Below are positions 8,052-15,129 of a DNA stretch of 64,000 nucleotides, in pieces. Location of the stretch: contig NZ_JAFUAG010000044.1 of the NCBI RefSeq assembly GCF_017464355.1, forward strand, positions 1 through 64,000. Direction: 5' to 3'. This DNA comes from Ruminococcus sp. GTDB lineage: Bacteria; Bacillota; Clostridia; Oscillospirales; Ruminococcaceae. Position 1 is the stretch's first letter, and every line of letters starts with the position of its first letter. The notes under the pieces were generated by a model that was not told the DNA's origin, ran no database searches, and saw nothing but the letters and a program-made list of their open reading frames with translations. Position numbers and translations under genes: made by a program.

Positions 8052-8510
8052 ATGAAAGTAGATTACAGTAAATTTGAACGTGATGAAAGTTTGTACGGAG
8101 AAGTAACTGTTAAAGATCTTGACGGTTCTGAGAAAACTATTAAGGTAGAACTCGTAGAAAATGAAGATGAAGAAATACCCGAAGCAGAAAAAGAAACTTT
8201 GGAGTTCTTTATAGACAACTACTTGGAATATAAGCAGTTCTTATTAAAACCTATTTTTGAATACTATCAGAAATGTAGAAAGATGTGGGGTGCAATAGCA
8301 TCCGATGACCAGAAATTCCCTGAGATCAGCGATATAAATAAAATGTATGAAATGGTTTCGTTATACGCAATTGCAGTTCTTGACGAAAATCATTACGGAA
8401 AACGATCCATTAGTTTATATTATAATTGCACTTGGAGTGAAGAAGGAATGGGGATCATGGTTTCTGAATTCAATGTTGTTAAGATCGGAGACTCAGGCGA
8501 AGTATGGTAA
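8052..8510 (+). CDS. DUF6985-like protein, possible immunity protein
   Basis: 152 aa, GGGAGGTC upstream of the ATG. No signal or membrane segment; acidic. The ending, with CTWSEEGMGIMVSEFNVVKIG, matches the 'xxxCTWDEExGLGVxxxxxxVxxVG' close that I associate with DUF6985. Members are often found in immunity or toxin-neighbour islands. No cognate toxin is visible nearby, so the role stays open. Confidence 0.65.
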   Translation: MKVDYSKFERDESLYGEVTVKDLDGSEKTIKVELVENEDEEIPEAEKETLEFFIDNYLEYKQFLLKPIFEYYQKCRKMWGAIASDDQKFPEISDINKMYEMVSLYAIAVLDENHYGKRSISLYYNCTWSEEGMGIMVSEFNVVKIGDSGEVW

Positions 8511-8553
8511 ATACTCCTCAAACACGGATAGACCGTCCTCAACAGACGGCTAA

Positions 8554-8706
8554 CCGTTCAAAGGGCATTACGATTATATCCGTGTCAACGTCCCGAAAGG
8601 AGAGCGTGAGAAGATCAAGTCTTATGCGGAATCGCTCGGTATGAGCGTGAATAAGCTGTTGCTCACGGCGTTGGAGGAATTCAAGGCTAATCACGAGGGA
8701 AAATAA
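8554..8706 (+). pseudogene. Arc-like ribbon-helix-helix regulator fragment
   Basis: After an in-frame TAA the frame reads YDYIRVNVPKGEREKIKSYA, then ESLGMSVNKLLLTALEEF and a stop. This is the DNA-binding core of Arc/MetJ-type proteins carried on mobile elements. There is no start codon, so the N-terminus is lost. Confidence 0.65.
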
Positions 8707-8707
8707 T

Positions 8708-9265
8708 ATGCATACATTCAAGAAATATGATGGTGTTACCTTTGATGACAAGGGTAGAATCAATCACGGTACTATCGAATCAATCGAGAACGGAAGAGCA
8801 ACATTGTATTATTATCATCTTGATTATCCATGGAACGCAGATCATATTACATTACCGCTTGATAAGCTCGAATATGTTCCTCCTATTATTCTGACATTTG
8901 AGCAGATCAGAAAGCTATGTCGGTATGAACTCAGGTGGTCTGACATAAAGCGTGGTTATCCGGACTATACTTTTGTGTTTTTTGAAAAGGGTAAATTTCC
9001 TCTTACTGTCGAGGATATAAAAACCGCCTTACAAAAAATTCGAGTATCGAGAGATGATAACCAGACAATATACGATGATTGGTATTATCCGCTTCAGGAC
9101 TATATCTTTAATTACATTGATTCCTTTGAAATGGAGAACGGTCTGCGTCAATTCTTCGATAATTATTTCACTCAATATGATGATATTTATGATATGCTCA
9201 TGTCTGACACTCCATTTCAAAATGAGATAGACCAGATATTAGAGTGGCTCAATTCATATCTCTAA
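8708..9265 (+). CDS. Hypothetical soluble protein
   Basis: 185 aa, GAGGG about 7 nt before the ATG. It opens with a short beta-rich part (residues 1-55, with GVTFDDKGRINHGTIESIEN) followed by a helical acidic part rich in Tyr and Asp. No signal peptide or helix long enough to span a membrane. I do not recognise it. Its acidic character and position beside a DUF6985-like gene would suit a polymorphic-toxin immunity protein, but nothing direct supports that. Confidence 0.6.
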   Translation: MHTFKKYDGVTFDDKGRINHGTIESIENGRATLYYYHLDYPWNADHITLPLDKLEYVPPIILTFEQIRKLCRYELRWSDIKRGYPDYTFVFFEKGKFPLTVEDIKTALQKIRVSRDDNQTIYDDWYYPLQDYIFNYIDSFEMENGLRQFFDNYFTQYDDIYDMLMSDTPFQNEIDQILEWLNSYL

Positions 9266-9278
9266 GAGCATATTGTAA

Positions 9279-9736
9279 CTACTCCAAATCCCCATTCTTC
9301 TTACGCTTGCGGTCTTGCTGCTGCTCGTTGCGTTCCTGACGGAGAAACTCCTCAATGGTACGCTGTGCATCGGCAAGGTCACGCGCCCGCTTATCCGCTT
9401 CACGAAACTGCTGATCCTTCAATGAACGCTCCCCAATAAGGGCGTTTATTTTTTTGTCCAGGCTCTCCACGGTCGGGATATGTCCTGACGGGTATAGCTC
9501 CAACACTTTAGTGCGAATCTGCCCGTACTCGGTAAGCTCTGCGCTGTGTTCCTTTCGGTACTTCTTCGCAGCACTTCCGCTGAGGGCTTTCAGCTCCTCG
9601 CCGTACACTTTCAGCTTGCGGTATTTCCGCAGGACTGTCAGCTTCACCTGCAAGTCCTCGATCTCCGTTTTCATGTCGTTCAGCTCGGAGAGAAGATAAG
9701 TGACAGCGTTCCCGTCGGCAGCATAGCCACGGTCTT
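9279..9736 (-). pseudogene. Relaxase C-terminal remnant
   Basis: The minus-strand frame opens right after a TAA near 9737 with GYAADGNAVTYLLSELNDMK and continues 131 aa as a basic coiled coil (LRKYRKLKVYGEELKALSGS), ending in KRKKNGDLE. This is the C-terminal tail seen on MobL-type relaxases of clostridial mobilisable elements. The nicking domain is absent. An internal ATG at 9674 could still allow a 131-aa product. Confidence 0.6.
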
Positions 9737-9842
9737 ATACATCGACGATCTCGACAATGTTTTCATAGAATGGGTGAGCAACGGACGGCTGACCTCGTTT
9801 TCCAAAAAGAATTTCAAGAGCTTGTTTGATATGGCAGGATAA
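9708..9842 (+). pseudogene. Fragment of a small SH3-like element protein
   Basis: A plus-strand frame reads VPVGSIATVLYIDDLDNVFI and then EWVSNGRLTSFSKKNF before TAA. The pattern recalls the small barrel-like proteins (DUF4314 kind) that ride on integrative elements. It has no start and overlaps the antisense relaxase remnant by about 30 bp, so the junction is near 9708-9736. Confidence 0.4.
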
Positions 9843-9868
9843 TGATTCATTCAAATCACATAAAAACA

Positions 9869-9906
9869 AACTCCCCGGAACTGCTCATACGAACAGCTCC
9901 GGGGAG
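9869..9906 (-). terminator. Terminator of hsp20
   Basis: A 9-bp CTCCCCGGA/TCCGGGGAG stem extended by CTG/CAG across one mismatch. On the minus strand TTTGTTTTT follows, right after the hsp20 stop. Confidence 0.85.
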
Positions 9907-9937
9907 CATTATTTTGGGATCATAACTTAGCGAGGTA

Positions 9938-10381
9938 TTATCCCTCAATTGCAATATACTTGTGATTCTCCAGCTTCTTAGGCTCTGCCTTCGGAACGCA
10001 GATGTTCAGAACACCGTCCTCAAACTTCGCCTTCACATCGGCTTCTGTAACAGTATCACCGATATAGAAGCTCCTCTGCATTGCGCCTGCGTAACGCTCC
10101 TGACGGATCAGCTTGCCCTTCTCAGTTTTTTCGTCCTTGTCAAGACCCTTTGCGGCACTGACAGTCAGATAACCGTTCTGAAGCTCAAGATTGATCTGAT
10201 CTTTCTTGAAGCCCGGCAGGTCGATCACGATCTCATAGTGATCATCATGCTCATGAACATCAGTCTTCATGACCTGGGCGGCGTGTTTACCGTACAGCTT
10301 CTTCTCCACGTCTCTGCTAAAATCAGGGAATCTGAAGAGATCATCGAATAAGTTTTCACCGAAAATGCTTGGATACAACAT
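9938..10381 (-). CDS. hsp20: Hsp20/alpha-crystallin small heat-shock protein
   Basis: 147 aa. A short N-terminal arm (LFDDLFRFPDF) is followed by the alpha-crystallin domain: YEIVIDLPGFKKDQINLELQ, then GYLTVSA, and an A-x-F-x-DGVLNICVPK close (residues 45-140). ATP-independent holdase that keeps unfolding proteins soluble in the cytosol. AGGAGG is placed before the ATG. It is read from a promoter covered by a CIRCE element, so HrcA repression with heat induction is expected. It sits inside the accessory island, so it may be an imported copy. Confidence 0.95.
   Translation of the reverse strand: MLYPSIFGENLFDDLFRFPDFSRDVEKKLYGKHAAQVMKTDVHEHDDHYEIVIDLPGFKKDQINLELQNGYLTVSAAKGLDKDEKTEKGKLIRQERYAGAMQRSFYIGDTVTEADVKAKFEDGVLNICVPKAEPKKLENHKYIAIEG
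10263..10286. repeat. 24-bp direct repeat, copy 1 (within hsp20)
   Basis: Perfect copy of 10656-10679. Here it encodes the HAAQVMKTD part of Hsp20. Confidence 0.9.
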
Positions 10382-10493
10382 AGGTCAGTCCTCCTTTTTT
10401 ACTCGTAACATTGTTTCCATTGCTTCGAGCAAGGGGACGGAGGGTTCAGCACCCGGATCCTTTGGTGCTTCTCTGTTCCTTTGTTCTGACTAT

Positions 10494-10536
10494 ATTATAG
10501 CACTCTTGATTAGCACTGTCAAGGGGAGAGTGCTAA
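10494..10536 (-). promoter_or_regulatory. hsp20 promoter with CIRCE operator
   Basis: On the minus strand TTGACA (10517-10522), 17 bp, TATAAT (10494-10499). TTAGCACTG-N9-GAGTGCTAA at 10510-10536 is the HrcA-binding CIRCE element with one mismatch, overlapping the -35 box. A further GCACTC sits at 10500-10505. Confidence 0.9.
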
Positions 10537-10605
10537 TTTTCACACAGGTTTCATATTTTTTAACAAGAATGTCACATTGGGTCGTGAGCAATAATGATCT
10601 GCCGA

Positions 10606-10634
10606 TTGACCTTTTGACCGCAGTATGGTACAAT
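10606..10634 (+). promoter_or_regulatory. Promoter-like direct repeat, copy A
   Basis: TTGACC (10606-10611), 17 bp, TACAAT (10629-10634). The 23 bp at 10608-10630 recur exactly at 11660-11682. No gene follows directly; the next 270 bp hold only the 24-bp repeat copy and AT-rich DNA. Confidence 0.7.
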
Positions 10635-10655
10635 TATCTTATACCCTGCTATGCC

Positions 10656-10679
10656 GTCTTCATGACCTGGGCGGCGTGT
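10656..10679. repeat. 24-bp direct repeat, copy 2 (non-coding)
   Basis: Identical to 10263-10286, 393 bp away. The end of this copy also forms a GGCGGCG-TGT-CGCCGCC hairpin with following bases (10670-10686). Confidence 0.9.
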
Positions 10680-10903
10680 CGCCGCCTCCTGTTTCGCGGC
10701 AAAGCATAATGGAACGGAAGATCCTCACCGCGTGACCGAAAGTTTATGTTAATGTATGAAATAAACCGGCCTGAGCTGATAAACTCAACAAAACAATCTT
10801 CATTGATAAACTTAATGAACTGCAATATGCACAAAACTCATATTACTGTTTTATTTCCATCTACAAAAATTATGAATAAACCGTTAATCCTTAATAATGA
10901 TTG

Positions 10904-10932
10904 TTTACTTTTTCCAGGCGAATATGTATAAT
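10904..10932 (+). promoter_or_regulatory. Promoter of the GG-leader peptide genes
   Basis: TTTACT (10904-10909), 17 bp, TATAAT (10927-10932), about 50 nt before the first peptide gene. Confidence 0.8.
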
Positions 10933-10980
10933 AAACACATAGAGTAACACAACTCAACAAACTAAAAGGAGGTCACAAAT

Positions 10981-11271
10981 ATGGCTGATGTAATGGAGAA
11001 TAAAATTGAAAACAAAGAGATCGGCATTAATGATCTTGAAGACGTAAACGGTGGATATGCAATGAATGAAGGTGAGTGGTTCAGGATGTCTCGTTTTATG
11101 TTTACCGAAGAAGAGGTGCAAATAATAAAACAAAAAACGAATATTTCTCTTACGGAGTTTAAAGAATATACCTACAAAGATCTAAATAACATGGGTATCC
11201 CGGGAAATAGCACTAAAAAGGTACAACAATATTTAGAAGGATTAGGTGTTTATATAACAGTACATTATTAA
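10981..11271 (+). CDS. GG-leader peptide precursor 1 (bacteriocin-like)
   Basis: 96 aa with AGGAGG before the ATG. The N-terminus holds a leader ending in INDLEDVNGG, which fits the double-glycine class cut by C39-peptidase ABC exporters. The part after GG (about 70 aa, starting YAMNEGEWF) has no cysteine and is fairly polar, so it is not a typical class II bacteriocin core. It may instead be an exported effector or substrate peptide. No exporter or modifying enzyme lies in the window. Confidence 0.65.
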   Translation: MADVMENKIENKEIGINDLEDVNGGYAMNEGEWFRMSRFMFTEEEVQIIKQKTNISLTEFKEYTYKDLNNMGIPGNSTKKVQQYLEGLGVYITVHY

Positions 11272-11298
11272 ACAAAATAACTAAAGGAGGTCACTATT

Positions 11299-11553
11299 AT
11301 GACTGATGAAATAAACAAAAAACTTGAAAACGAAGAACTCGACCCGGAACAGCTCGAAGGTGTAGGCGGCGGTCTCATAGTTAACGGTGGTTTTTGTCGT
11401 AACGCACGAGTTGTTGATGATAAAACGGGTGAGATATTAAATTCAGACTGTTATTATGCTAAAGATGCCAAAAAAGTTGCCGAGCGTCTTAATGTAAGCA
11501 CAGAGATCATCAGCATGGCTGAGTATAAGGAACGTTTTGGAAAAGACATTTGA
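11299..11553 (+). CDS. GG-leader peptide precursor 2
   Basis: 84 aa, AGGAGG upstream, 28 nt after the first peptide gene. The leader ends LDPEQLEGVGGG. The core of about 58 aa contains two cysteines (GFCRNAR and NSDCYYA), which could form a disulfide, and a helical Lys/Glu-rich end. The shared leader style and spacing suggest the two are made and exported together by a transporter encoded elsewhere. Confidence 0.65.
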   Translation: MTDEINKKLENEELDPEQLEGVGGGLIVNGGFCRNARVVDDKTGEILNSDCYYAKDAKKVAERLNVSTEIISMAEYKERFGKDI

Positions 11554-11610
11554 TCTGTCCATCAGGATCGATTCAAAAACATGAGAAAAGTGGATTAACA
11601 AATAAGCACG

Positions 11611-11650
11611 AAAGGCATTGCAGGTACCAACCTGCAATGCCTTTCTTTTA
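11611..11650 (+). terminator. Strong terminator after the peptide genes
   Basis: AAAGGCATTGCAGGT and its complement form a perfect 15-bp stem around ACCA, followed by CTTTT. Confidence 0.9.
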
Positions 11651-11659
11651 CTTCTGATC

Positions 11660-11686
11660 GACCTTTTGACCGCAGTATGGTATAAT
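11660..11686 (+). promoter_or_regulatory. Promoter-like direct repeat, copy B
   Basis: The 23 bp at 11660-11682 equal those at 10608-10630. TATAAT (11681-11686) is consensus but the -35 has decayed to TCGACC. It reads into a headless integrase fragment. Confidence 0.6.
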
Positions 11687-11693
11687 TATCCTA

Positions 11694-12137
11694 TATAAAA
11701 AGCTCTGCGGCAAAGATTACATTACGGAATTTGAGGGCTTTGTATGCTGTGATCCGTATGGAAAGCTCATCAGTCCGAACACGGTAACGCACGACTTCCA
11801 CGAGGTCATCAAGAAGAACGGTCTGAAAATGCTCCGTTTCCATGATCTCCGTCACAGCTGTGCCAGCCTTTTGCTTGCAAACGATATTCCGATGAAGGCT
11901 ATTCAGGAATGGCTCGGTCATGTGACATTCAATATCACGGCGAACCTTTATAGCCATCTGGACTATCATGCTAAGGTCACTTCGGCTGAGACTATTGCAA
12001 GGGTTCTCAGCGGAAAAAAAGAAGATACTCCCACCGACACAAAAGAGACTGTGTCGGAAGAAGCACCCAAGAAGTCAAACAACAGAAAAAAGAAGAAAGA
12101 CACATCTGCGGACAAGTCACAGCCCGCAGCCGTGTAA
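11694..12137 (+). pseudogene. Tyrosine integrase, C-terminal catalytic fragment
   Basis: From YKKLCGKDYITEF onward the frame matches phage/ICE integrases of the Tn916 type. It shows FHDLRHSCASLLL (His-x-x-Arg box), WLGHVTFN and the nucleophile Tyr in ANLYSHL, then a Lys/Thr/Ser-rich tail to 12137. The arm-binding and core-binding domains and the first catalytic Arg are missing and there is no start. It shows that a tyrosine-recombinase element once sat here besides the serine-recombinase one at the left edge. Confidence 0.8.
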
Positions 12138-12194
12138 TTATATAATATAGTGTGACAAGACAGATGAAGAAATGGAAAATTTCAAAAAAGAGCG

Positions 12195-12232
12195 ATTTTG
12201 GTAGAAAAAACGGTAGAAAATTTTGGTAGAAG
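12195..12232. repeat. Three GGTAGAA repeats downstream of the integrase
   Basis: GGTAGAA at 12200, 12212 and 12225, spaced 12 and 13 bp, each preceded by T/C-rich or A-rich bases. Position just past int suggests integrase arm-type sites or attachment-site DNA. The rest of 12138-12318 shows no gene. Confidence 0.45.
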
Positions 12233-12318
12233 TCAATTATATGATTTCACAGGAGTTTCGCAAAAGCCGTAATACCGAAAGAAAAAGCACATAAAACGAA
12301 AAGGTTCATATAATGCGC

Positions 12319-12347
12319 TGGACATTGCCCCGATTTTATGCTATAAT
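12319..12347 (+). promoter_or_regulatory. Promoter of the small membrane gene pair
   Basis: TGGACA (12319-12324), 17 bp, TATAAT (12342-12347). Confidence 0.7.
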
Positions 12348-12433
12348 ATAGATATTCAGTTTGCTGCCACTAACTCAAATACACACATCGTTGAAGGGCT
12401 GAATGATATGAATATACCTGTGATATTGTTGAA

Positions 12434-12904
12434 ATGCTGATCTTTTCGATCCTGTTTACCGTGATGTGTTTCAAAACATCAGGGAAGAGCACTACTGTAC
12501 AGATCCATAACTATCCGCCCGAAATACAGGAGGAATACTTCAAGACACATGAGCGTGTCCCGACTGGACCGCTTTCTAAAAGAGTGGTTCTTACAAAGGG
12601 GATCACGATACTGATCTTTGCAGCCGTGCTTGTGGTTATGGCGCTTCCGGCAGGTGCCCAGGACTTCCTGCAGGGATCTCTGTTTGCCTTTGGAATGATG
12701 GCGTGGATCGGGGCTTATGATACGTTCTTCATTGATTGGGTGCTGTTCGCCGATCTGAAGCGTTTCCGCCTTGAAGGGACGGAGCATATGGACAACGCCT
12801 ATCATCAGAAGTGGTTTCATCTGAAAGGAATGCTGTTTCCGGGAATTGTATTTGCACTTTTACCCTCGGCACTGGTGGGGGTACTTGTGTCTATCATAAA
12901 GTGA
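12434..12904 (+). CDS. Small membrane protein, unknown (N-terminus uncertain)
   Basis: 156 aa from the first ATG at 12434, which lacks a good ribosome site. An ATG at 12408 with AAGGG upstream begins MNIPVILLKC and then hits TGA, so the true start may have been lost by a small frameshift. Four hydrophobic segments; helix 3 holds DTFFIDWVLF, and the protein ends in ALVGVLVSIIK. It resembles the proteins at 7414 and 12945 in size and plan. Function unknown. Confidence 0.6.
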   Translation: MLIFSILFTVMCFKTSGKSTTVQIHNYPPEIQEEYFKTHERVPTGPLSKRVVLTKGITILIFAAVLVVMALPAGAQDFLQGSLFAFGMMAWIGAYDTFFIDWVLFADLKRFRLEGTEHMDNAYHQKWFHLKGMLFPGIVFALLPSALVGVLVSIIK

Positions 12905-12944
12905 ATGATATTCCGAGAACAATGCAACAACAGGAGGGAAATCA

Positions 12945-13442
12945 GTGAATCTAACAAGAACCATTTTAGACGGCATCGTCCTTTGTTTCATTTTTAATGC
13001 GATAGTCGGACTGTTTTTCTTTGTCACGCCACAGGGATACAGTGTCATGTTCCCGAAAGGGATCCGTGAAGCCGCAAAGCCTTATGTCACCAGAAAAGAC
13101 CGTCGCATTATGCACCGGGCGATCTATCCGCTGTATCCGCTGATGTTTCTGTACATGGCACTGAGTGCGCATCTTGCGGGTGTGGAGGGCTTCTGGCATT
13201 TCTTCCGGACGGGATATATCGAAATGATGTTTGTGAATGTCGGTGATTTTCTGCTCCTCGATGTACTCGGCAGAATGTATGTCATGGACAAGGGACTCAT
13301 CAAGGGGGCGGAAGATCACCCTGACTGGAAATGGCACGGCTGGTGGAAGCTTGCCGTGCCGGAGCATGGACTTGCGTGGACTTTCATCTTCTGCCCGCTG
13401 ACAGGTCTGATCGTAGCGGGAATCGGGGCGCTGATCACATGA
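12945..13442 (+). CDS. Small membrane protein, unknown
   Basis: 165 aa, GTG start with AGGAGGG 6 nt upstream. Four hydrophobic segments; after the first comes a polar loop with basic residues, and helix 3 includes VNVGDFLLLDVLG. It ends LTGLIVAGIGALIT. Co-directional with 12434 and the broken gene at 13459, so three related membrane genes were probably in one operon. Confidence 0.7.
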   Translation: MNLTRTILDGIVLCFIFNAIVGLFFFVTPQGYSVMFPKGIREAAKPYVTRKDRRIMHRAIYPLYPLMFLYMALSAHLAGVEGFWHFFRTGYIEMMFVNVGDFLLLDVLGRMYVMDKGLIKGAEDHPDWKWHGWWKLAVPEHGLAWTFIFCPLTGLIVAGIGALIT

Positions 13443-13458
13443 TTTGGAGTGCAGCAAA

Positions 13459-13543
13459 ATGATTCTCATTCAGCTCATATTGTATTGCTTGCTGTTCACA
13501 GCAATGGTGCGGGTCATAGTCGGCAAGGGCGCTCTATCATTTT
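13459..13543 (+). pseudogene. Third small membrane gene, truncated at the island edge
   Basis: ATG at 13459 opens a hydrophobic helix (MILIQLILYCLLFTAMVRVI) that fits the first helix of the preceding proteins. After about 28 codons the sequence passes straight into the 3' end of queA on the other strand. The remaining open frame to 13731 is antisense to queA and is not real. Confidence 0.6.
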
Positions 13544-14593
13544 TCAGACTATCATCATGGAGTCGCCGAATGAGAAGAAACGGTACTTTTCCTCAACGGC
13601 GATCTTGTAGGCGTTCATGGTGTTCTCGTAGCCTGCAAAGGCGGAAACCAGCATTATCAGCGTGCTTTCGGGCAGGTGGAAGTTGGTTATCAGCCCGTCC
13701 AGCACCCGAAACTCAAACCCCGGATAAATGAATATCTCGGTGAAGCCGTCGCAGGGGCGGATATCTCCGTACAGCGCCGCTACGCTCTCCAGTGTGCGGC
13801 AGGAGGTCGTGCCCACCGCGATCACCCGTCCGCCCTCAGCCTTGGTCTTGTTTATCAGCTCCGCTGTCCTCTCGGGAAGCTCGTAATGCTCGCGGTGCAT
13901 CTTGTGGTCAAGCACCATTTCTTCCTTTACAGGGCGGAAAGTCCCCAGGCCGACGTGCAGGGTCACATAAGCTATATTGACGCCCATTTTTTCAATGTCC
14001 GCCAGCTGTTCTTTAGTAAAGTGCAGCCCCGCTGTAGGTGCGGCGGAAGAGCCTATCTCGTTGGAATAAACTGTCTGATAGCGCTCCTTGTCGGTGAGCT
14101 TTTCGGTGATGTAGGGGGGCAGAGGCATCTGGCCTATCTCGTCCAGTGCCGCAAAGAAGTTTGTATTATCATCGCATTCAAACTTTGCTATGCGGTTGCC
14201 GTCTTCAAGAACTTCGGTTATCTCCGCTTTCAGTATGCCCCCGCCGAACACGAAGCGCCTGCCCACACGAGCCTTTTTTCCCGGGCGGCAGAGTATCTCC
14301 CATTCAAGATTGCCCCTCTGCTCCACCAGCAGGAATTCGATGAAAGAGTGGGTATCCTCGGTCTCGCCGTAAATTCGCGCGGGCAGCACCCTTGAATCGT
14401 TCAGCACCAGCAAGTCACCCTTTTTCAGGTGGTCGCATAGATTATAGAAATGGTCGTGGCTGACTGCACCCGTTTTCCTGTCAAGGCAAAGCATACGGGA
14501 AGCGTTCCTGGGCTCGATAGGGGTCTGGGCTATCAGCTCCTGGGGAAGGTCATAGTAAAAGTCGGATTTTTTCATGTTCTCAAGATCAAGCAT
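13544..14593 (-). CDS. queA: S-adenosylmethionine:tRNA ribosyltransferase-isomerase
   Basis: 349 aa from the ATG at 14593, which has AAGGAG about 10 nt upstream; frame extends further up without a site. QueA transfers the ribosyl part of SAM to 7-deazaguanine in tRNA to make epoxyqueuosine. Family marks: FYYDLPQELIAQTPIEPR at the start, RLLVLND-like DLLVLNDSRVLPAR, AAPTAGLHF, HVGLGTFRPV and NFHLPESTLIMLVSAFAG near the end. Full length. Its 3' end abuts the accessory island with no terminator of its own visible. Confidence 0.97.
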   Translation of the reverse strand: MLDLENMKKSDFYYDLPQELIAQTPIEPRNASRMLCLDRKTGAVSHDHFYNLCDHLKKGDLLVLNDSRVLPARIYGETEDTHSFIEFLLVEQRGNLEWEILCRPGKKARVGRRFVFGGGILKAEITEVLEDGNRIAKFECDDNTNFFAALDEIGQMPLPPYITEKLTDKERYQTVYSNEIGSSAAPTAGLHFTKEQLADIEKMGVNIAYVTLHVGLGTFRPVKEEMVLDHKMHREHYELPERTAELINKTKAEGGRVIAVGTTSCRTLESVAALYGDIRPCDGFTEIFIYPGFEFRVLDGLITNFHLPESTLIMLVSAFAGYENTMNAYKIAVEEKYRFFSFGDSMMIV

Positions 14594-14732
14594 TTTTTCT
14601 ATTCTCCTTAAAGAAATATCTGTCGTACCCGCAGGGCGGTCATATGTCCGCAAAGGGCGGAAAGTTCCTGCATCGCAGGCGGTAATTTACAAAAAATTCA
14701 TAAAAATATTGCCGTTAAGGCGGTCAGGTCTA

Positions 14733-14761
14733 TTGACAAGCGGTGGAATATGTGTTATCCT
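14733..14761 (+). promoter_or_regulatory. Promoter of the lysine-biosynthesis leader
   Basis: TTGACA (14733-14738), 17 bp, TATCCT (14756-14761), about 14 nt ahead of the riboswitch. Confidence 0.8.
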
Positions 14762-14774
14762 ATGGTTTAGAACA

Positions 14775-14956
14775 GATAGAGGTGCAGTTGAGATGAGTAG
14801 CACTTGTCTGCGTCAGTTCCCCTGACGCTAAGCAGCCCATGCGAATGACTTGTGCAAAAGGTGATACTGCCGAAGCCTGCGGCTCGGGAACCCGCTTGCT
14901 GACTGATGGTTCAACAGATCATCGGTTGTCATCATGCTTTATGATGGAGTGCTATC
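14775..14956 (+). promoter_or_regulatory. Lysine riboswitch (L-box)
   Basis: The closing stem pairs GATAG (14775-14779) with CTATC (14952-14956). Inside are the conserved AGAGGTGC start, GATACTGCCGAAG, TTGCTGACTGATGG and GGAGTGCTATC ending of the L-box. It lies ahead of asd-dapA-dapB, the expected target. Lysine binding should favour the terminator at 15005. Confidence 0.93.
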
Positions 14957-15004
14957 GGCGAGTTTTTTATTTTGCCAACATTCTTAATTATAATGTATGA
15001 TGCG

Positions 15005-15026
15005 CCGGTTTTCAACCGGTTTTTTT
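15005..15026 (+). terminator. Riboswitch-controlled terminator
   Basis: CCGGTT-TTC-AACCGG followed by seven T, 49 nt past the L-box and 104 nt before asd. Confidence 0.85.
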
Positions 15027-15129
15027 GTTATATGTCAAATTTTTATGTTTTGCGCAAAATTTCCGCATATACCTTTGAGGTTCTTGTAGGATATGACGGC
15101 GTGGCGCAAGAGGAAAAGGAGTTTTTGTT

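Noticed and set aside
12195-12232. CRISPR-like repeats
   Set aside because: Units are only about 12 bp with no spacers; no CRISPR array is visible anywhere in the window.
13676-14395. 239-aa plus-strand frame
   Set aside because: Fully antisense to queA, whose motifs are clear.
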